From positions 186,001-250,000 of the forward strand of contig NZ_FUWJ01000003.1 in assembly GCF_900167455.1 (NCBI RefSeq): a stretch of DNA of 64,000 nt. Direction: 5' to 3'. Within the stretch, counting starts at the first letter, position 1. Every line of letters starts with the position of its first letter. Of the stretch, positions 60,196-64,000 are shown one piece after another. The DNA comes from Enhydrobacter aerosaccus. GTDB lineage: Bacteria > Pseudomonadota > Alphaproteobacteria > Reyranellales > Reyranellaceae. The notes beneath the pieces are model-generated. The model was not told where the DNA came from. It worked only from the letters and a program-made list of their open reading frames with translations, and did not search any database. A program made the translations under genes and the position numbers.

Positions 60196-61533
60196 CTACT
60201 CCGCCTGCTTGATCTTCTCCTCCAGCATCTTGCGGATCGGGGCGTCGGGCGGGAGCAAAGCTAAAAGCTTCTTCCAGCGGCGGGCGGCGTCGGCCTTGTC
60301 GCCGTGGGCGAAGGAGGCGGCGCCGAGATAGAACAGCGCCAGGCCGTTGTCGGGTTCGGCCTGTTCGAGGCGTGTCAGCACGGCGACGGCCTCGGGCGAA
60401 GGCGCCGCGCCGGGCTGGATCTGGCGCACCTCGACCTCGGCCCAGTCGGCGAGCTGGCGCGGGTCCAGCGGCTTCAGCGCATCGGCCTTGGCGAAGGCCT
60501 CGGCGGCCTTCGGCGCATCGCCCAGCACGCGGCGCGCGTTGGCCAGCCGCAGCCAGCCGTCGCGATCGGCTGGCTGGCCGGGTGGCGCATCGCGCAGCTT
60601 GGCCTCGAGCTGGTCGACCATGCCGCGGATCGCCTGCTGGCGCTCGGCCGGGCTCATCTTCGCCATCGCCTCGCGCTGCTCCGGCGTCGGCTGCGGCATG
60701 CCCATGCCGCCGGAGGCCATGGGCGGCGCGGCGGGCGCGGCCGGCGGTGGCGCAGGGGGCCTGCGGTCGGGCTTGATCGCAAGCGGATCGAGGTTGGCCT
60801 GCTTCGCCACCCGGTCGATCTCGGCGCGCAGCATGGCCAGCCACGGCGCGTCGTCGGGCGATTGCGCCTCGAGATCGAGCCAGCGCTTCAGGGCGGCCTT
60901 CGAGTCGCCGGCCTGGCTCTCGTGCAGGCCAAGATAGAACTGGGCGCGGGCATCGCCGGGCTGCTTCGCCAGCGCCTTCTGGAACGCCTCGACGGCGGGC
61001 TGGGAGACGACGCCGTCGGCTTTCTGCGTCAGCAATTCGCCCAGGGCGGAGAGCAGGTCGGGATCGTCGGGCGCCTGCTTCAGCCGCTCGCGCAGGGTGG
61101 CGATCTGCTGGGCGAGGCTCGGGCCCTGGTCCGCCGGCGCGGCGGGGCGGCCGGTGTGCGGGATGAAGGGGGCGGAGGGCAGGCCGGGCTGGCCGATCTT
61201 CAGGTAGAGGCCGAGCGCGAGGGCGGGGATCAGCAGGCAGAGCACGGGCGGCAGCAGGCGATGCAGCGCCGCGTCGGGCTTGGGCTGCCGCTCGGGCGCA
61301 TCCTTCTCCGCGGCGGCGAGGATGCGGCGCTCGATCTCGGTGCGGGCGGAAGCGGCGTCGGTCTCGCTGAGGCTGCCCGCGGCGCGCTCGCGCTCCACCT
61401 CGGCCAGCTGGTCGCGATAGATGGCGAGATCGTTGTCGAGCCGGCTGGTGCCCGCGAGGCGCGTGCGCAGCAGCGGGATCAGCAGCACGCCGATGGTGCC
61501 GGCGGTGACGAGCGCCAGGAGGAACTCGAACAT
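60196..61533 (-). CDS. ccmI: cytochrome c biogenesis protein CcmI (CycH)
   Basis: A 445-residue membrane protein with an N-terminal segment (FLLALVTAGTIGVLLIPLL), a coiled cytoplasmic loop, a second segment (LLPPVLCLLIPALALGLYL) and a large periplasmic TPR domain. CcmI holds apocytochrome c for haem attachment with CcmF and CcmH. Third-domain residues LADWAEVEVRQIQP are duplicated in the island to its left. It is the last gene of the leftward ccm group. Confidence 0.93.
   Translation of the reverse strand: MFEFLLALVTAGTIGVLLIPLLRTRLAGTSRLDNDLAIYRDQLAEVERERAAGSLSETDAASARTEIERRILAAAEKDAPERQPKPDAALHRLLPPVLCLLIPALALGLYLKIGQPGLPSAPFIPHTGRPAAPADQGPSLAQQIATLRERLKQAPDDPDLLSALGELLTQKADGVVSQPAVEAFQKALAKQPGDARAQFYLGLHESQAGDSKAALKRWLDLEAQSPDDAPWLAMLRAEIDRVAKQANLDPLAIKPDRRPPAPPPAAPAAPPMASGGMGMPQPTPEQREAMAKMSPAERQQAIRGMVDQLEAKLRDAPPGQPADRDGWLRLANARRVLGDAPKAAEAFAKADALKPLDPRQLADWAEVEVRQIQPGAAPSPEAVAVLTRLEQAEPDNGLALFYLGAASFAHGDKADAARRWKKLLALLPPDAPIRKMLEEKIKQAE
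60412..60450. repeat. 39-base segment of ccmI repeated in the island (copy 2)
   Basis: Source copy, within ccmI codons for LADWAEVEVRQIQP; 37 of 39 bases equal the segment at 59563-59601, same orientation, 849 bases apart. Confidence 0.8.
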
Positions 61534-61545
61534 GACGGTCTACCC

Positions 61546-61618
61546 GTCATCCCGAGGTCGCGGGCCGAGGGACCTTTCCTGTTGCCTCAAAGGTCCCTCG
61601 CTTCGCTCGGGATGACAC
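61546..61618. repeat. dispersed palindromic repeat, family A, copy 2
   Basis: GTCATCCCGAG at 61546-61556 mirrors CTCGGGATGAC at 61606-61616, with an inner AGGTCCCTCGC/GGGACCT pairing. It overlaps the 3' end of ccmH and encodes its last residues, VIPSEARDL, plus the stop. Confidence 0.8.
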
Positions 61619-62096
61619 CCTCCTTGGAGTCCAGCAGCGCCTCGACCTTCTTCTTTTCTTCCTCGCTCAGCGGCGTCGGCGCGGCGGTCGGCGGCCTGCG
61701 CAGGGCAGCCCTCCAGATGCCGAGCCCGCCCAGCAGCAGGACCAGCGGCGCACCCAGCCACAGGATAAGGGTGCGCATCCGGAACGGCGGCTTCAGCAGC
61801 ACGTAGTCGCCGTAGCGCGCGACCATGTAATCGAGCACCTGGCTGTCGCTGTCGCCGGCCACCAGCCGCTCGCGCACGGCGCGGCGGATGTCGTGCGCCA
61901 CCTCGGCGTTGGAATCGTCGACCGACTGGTTCTGGCACACCACGCAGCGCAGCTCGCGGCTGATCTCCCGCGCGCGCGCCTCGAGCGCCGGATCGGGCAG
62001 CATCTCGGAGGGCTCGACGGCGAAAGCGGGGGCGAGGACGGGAAGGGCAAGGAGCAGCATCAGACAGGCGCCGACAAATGCCCTTGGCAGTCGCAT
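61587..62096 (-). CDS. ccmH: cytochrome c biogenesis protein CcmH (CycL)
   Basis: A 169-residue thiol-oxidoreductase partner with a signal segment (FVGACLMLLLALPVLAPAFA), the haem-apocytochrome reductase motif LRCVVCQNQS (CxxC), and a C-terminal membrane segment (LILWLGAPLVLLLGGLGIW). The last nine residues, VIPSEARDL, come from repeat copy 2. The start at 62096 has GGAGG 10 bases upstream, within repeat copy 3. It keeps apocytochrome CxxCH thiols reduced. Confidence 0.93.
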   Translation of the reverse strand: MRLPRAFVGACLMLLLALPVLAPAFAVEPSEMLPDPALEARAREISRELRCVVCQNQSVDDSNAEVAHDIRRAVRERLVAGDSDSQVLDYMVARYGDYVLLKPPFRMRTLILWLGAPLVLLLGGLGIWRAALRRPPTAAPTPLSEEEKKKVEALLDSKEGVIPSEARDL

Positions 62097-62102
62097 CCTT
62101 CC

Positions 62103-62158
62103 GGTGTCCTCCCGAGGCCGAAGGCCGAGGGATCCCTCGCTTCGCTCGGGATGACACC
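62103..62158. repeat. dispersed palindromic repeat, family A, copy 3
   Basis: GGTGTC-CTCCCGAG at 62103-62116 pairs with CTCGGGATGACACC at 62145-62158; one mismatch (C for A in the left arm). On the leftward strand this change turns GGGATGAC into GGGAGGAC, the likely ccmH ribosome binding site. It lies between ccmG and ccmH. Confidence 0.8.
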
Positions 62159-62200
62159 GATTGTGTCCCGGCCGACGTGGCAGTCCGCGGCCACCGACCA

Positions 62201-62743
62201 TCACGAACCCGCCTTGAGGAGCGGCATGATGCGCTCGTTGACGTCCTTCTCGAGGAGGGGGGCGCGGAAGTGCAGGCGGACGATGCCCTGGGCATCGATC
62301 AGGAAGGTCTCGGGCACGCCGGACAGGCCCCAGTCGAGCGCCATCTTGCCATCGAGATCGTAGCCCACCTGGGCGAAGGGATTGCCCAGCCGCTCCAGCC
62401 AGGCGCGCGCCTCCTCCGGCTTGTTCTTCCAGGCGATGCCGATGATGGTGATGCCGTCGCGCTTGGCCAGCCGCTCCAGCAGGGGATGCTCGGCCAGGCA
62501 CGGCGTGCACCAGCTGGCGAAGAAGTTCACCAGCACCGGCTTGCCGCTGTGCAGCAGCGCGTCGGTAAGCGCGGGCTGGCCCGGCAGCAGCGCCGGCGCC
62601 GCCAGCCGGGGCGCCGGACGGCCGACCATCACCGAGCCGATCGAGGCCGGATCGCGGCCCGACAGCAGCGACCAGCCGAAGAAGCCGGCCAGGATGGCCA
62701 GCGTCAGCAGCGGCAGGAGATAGAGCAGACGGTTCGATTTCAT
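62201..62743 (-). CDS. ccmG: thiol:disulfide interchange protein CcmG (DsbE)
   Basis: A 180-residue membrane-anchored periplasmic thioredoxin. Membrane segment LYLLPLLTLAILAGFFGWSLL is followed by the active site ASWCTPCLAEHP and the CcmG-specific GIAWKNKPEEARAWLERLGNPF and VPETFLIDAQG. It passes reducing power to CcmH during cytochrome c maturation. The gap to ccmF is filled by family B hairpin repeats. Confidence 0.95.
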   Translation of the reverse strand: MKSNRLLYLLPLLTLAILAGFFGWSLLSGRDPASIGSVMVGRPAPRLAAPALLPGQPALTDALLHSGKPVLVNFFASWCTPCLAEHPLLERLAKRDGITIIGIAWKNKPEEARAWLERLGNPFAQVGYDLDGKMALDWGLSGVPETFLIDAQGIVRLHFRAPLLEKDVNERIMPLLKAGS

Positions 62744-62755
62744 GGGAGCGTTCGG

Positions 62756-62922
62756 AGGAGCGCGCCACTCCCGTGGCGCTCATGAGAAGAGGCGCCACTG
62801 GAGTGGCGCGCTCCTCTGAAGAAAATCTTGGCTGCGTTCATGGCTGGGGGCGCGACTCCAGTCGCGCGATCATGCGACGATGAGAGAAGAAGACGCGCGA
62901 CTGGAGTCGCGCGCCCCCGGCG
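62756..62922. repeat. two family B hairpin repeats between ccmF and ccmG
   Basis: First, AGGAGCGCGCCACT (62756-62769) mirrors AGTGGCGCGCTCCT (62802-62815). Second, GGGGGCGCGACTCC with GTCGCGCG at 62846-62868 mirrors the GACTGGAGTCGCGCGCCCCC arm ending at 62918. Both contain the CGCG(CC)ACTGGAGT unit also seen at 23201. Together they fill nearly the whole 193-base gap. Confidence 0.8.
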
Positions 62923-62936
62923 AAACCCCTCAGCGC

Positions 62937-64000
62937 TCATTCGGCGGCCTGCAGGACGGCGCGCGAGCGCTTGGGGGCGCCGATGCGCAGGCGGCGGTCG
63001 CTCAGGGAGACGAAGCCACCGAAGGCGCACAGCGCCGCGCCGAGCCAGATCCAAGGCGCGAGCGGATTGTAGTAGAGGCGCACGGTCCAGCCCTTCTGGG
63101 CATCGCCCTCGCCCAGCGTCGCATAGACGTCGCGCAGCAGGTTGGAGTGGATCGAGGTCTCGGCCACCTCGCGGCGCTGGACCAGGAACAGGCGGCGCTC
63201 CGGCGTCAGCACCGTCACGGTCTGGCCGTCGCGGGAGAGCGTGAGGGCGGCGCGCTCGGCCTCATAGTTCGGGCCGCGCACCGGCTCGACCTTGGAGAGC
63301 GTAACCTGCCAGCCGGCGAACTCGGCCTGGTCGCCGATCCGGAAGGTGCGGATCAGCTCGACGTTCCACGCGGCGGTCGCCACCGCGCCCAGCACGACGA
63401 CGCCCAGCGACGCGTGCGCGATCGTCATGCCGATGCTGGCGCGCGGCGTGGCGAGCAGGCGGCGCCGGGTCTCGCTCCAGGAAACGCGGCCGAGCTTCAC
63501 GCGATCGGCGAGCTCGTAGAGGCTGCCCAGGATCAGCCAGATGCCGAAGCCGAAGGCGATCGCGGCCAGCGCCGCATGGCGGTCGATGACGGTGGCCGCC
63601 AGGATCATGGCGATCACGGCGATCGCGAAGGCGGAGCGCAGCTTCACCAGCGCCGGTCCCAGTTCGGCGCGCTTCCAGCCGAGATAGGGGCCGACGCAGA
63701 GGGCGGCGAACAGCGCGAAGGAGATCGGCACGAAGGTGGCGTTGAAGAAGGGCGGGCCGACCGAGACCTTGGCGCCGCTGACGAGATCGAGGAACAGCGG
63801 GTAGAGCGTGCCCAGCAGCACGGTGGCGCACAGCGTGCAGAGCAGCAGGTTGTTCAGGATCAGCCCGCCCTCGCGGCTGATCGGCTGGAACAGGCCGCCC
63901 CCCTGAAGGCTGGGCGCGCGCCAGGCATAGAGCGCCAGTGCGCCGCCGGTGACAGCGAGCAGGAAGCCGAGGATGAACATGCCGCGCGCCGGATCCTGCG
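62937..64000 (-). CDS. ccmF: haem lyase subunit CcmF (5' partial)
   Basis: The C-terminal 354 or so residues of CcmF; the gene continues past the right edge. Visible: DPARGMFILGFLLAVTGGALALYAWRAPSL, the PISREGGLILNNLLLCTLCATVLLGTLYPL region and several membrane helices, with the conserved C-terminal WIWLGAALCAFGGFVSLSDRR. CcmF joins haem to apocytochrome c with CcmH/CcmI. First of the visible ccm genes in transcription order. Confidence 0.95.
   Translation of the reverse strand, partial: QDPARGMFILGFLLAVTGGALALYAWRAPSLQGGGLFQPISREGGLILNNLLLCTLCATVLLGTLYPLFLDLVSGAKVSVGPPFFNATFVPISFALFAALCVGPYLGWKRAELGPALVKLRSAFAIAVIAMILAATVIDRHAALAAIAFGFGIWLILGSLYELADRVKLGRVSWSETRRRLLATPRASIGMTIAHASLGVVVLGAVATAAWNVELIRTFRIGDQAEFAGWQVTLSKVEPVRGPNYEAERAALTLSRDGQTVTVLTPERRLFLVQRREVAETSIHSNLLRDVYATLGEGDAQKGWTVRLYYNPLAPWIWLGAALCAFGGFVSLSDRRLRIGAPKRSRAVLQAAE

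Overview
The window is high-GC bacterial chromosome, very probably from an alphaproteobacterium of the Rhodospirillales/Hyphomicrobiales type (a Reyranella-like organism is a guess, not shown). Reasons: the rpmH-rnpA-yidD-yidC-engB-argB neighbourhood, the succinylase lysine genes dapB and dapD, a CcmF-CcmG-CcmH-CcmI cytochrome c block, and families common in this class (DUF992, DUF1499, DUF2244, DUF3303). No rRNA, tRNA, phage, CRISPR or insertion sequence was recognised.

Layout. 1-7 kb: amidase, oligopeptide-type ABC binding protein, aminoglycoside-phosphotransferase-like kinase, haloacid dehalogenase, Tag glycosylase and an M81 peptidase. 7-15.4 kb: GST, dapB, nth, a MarR regulator divergent from a tandem-duplicated DUF1428 gene, and a leftward operon nudB - MFS transporter - secreted avidin homologue - YdhR-like protein; dapD closes it. 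15.4-20.2 kb: a repeat-rich gap, a membrane protein, trmO, an exported deaminase and the LemA/HtpX pair. 20.2-23.2 kb: a GntR-controlled unit with a PhyH-like dioxygenase and an SAF-domain oxidoreductase. 23.2-26 kb: a globin, membrane proteins and a possible toxin/immunity pair. 26-32 kb: def, argB, engB, yidC, yidD, rnpA and rpmH.

The main discovery is at 32.6-35.6 kb. A leftward, translationally coupled unit (TetR regulator, DUF1330 protein, peroxiredoxin-like protein, glycine-reductase-B-like protein) contains two genes that are each interrupted by one in-frame TGA. Both TGAs sit at the redox cysteine position of a CxxC motif (UPYC and UPAC), and each is followed by a hairpin with the geometry of a bacterial SECIS element. 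I read both as selenoproteins. Ordinary gene calling would split them into four fragments.

35.7-49.8 kb is housekeeping and accessory: an orphan histidine kinase, exporters, a lactate/malate-type dehydrogenase, a large MscS channel, hydrolases and a desaturase. At 49.85-50.15 kb there is a strong leftward promoter and a matching terminator with no convincing reading frame between them, a candidate small RNA. 52.5-60.2 kb is a defence-like island: type I restriction-modification (hsdM, hsdS, hsdR), a RAMA-like small protein and a ParE-type toxin-antitoxin pair. It abuts the ccm operon (60.2-64 kb), where two dispersed palindromic repeat families sit between genes; one repeat encodes the last residues of CcmH and another appears to supply its ribosome binding site. 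ccmF runs off the right edge.
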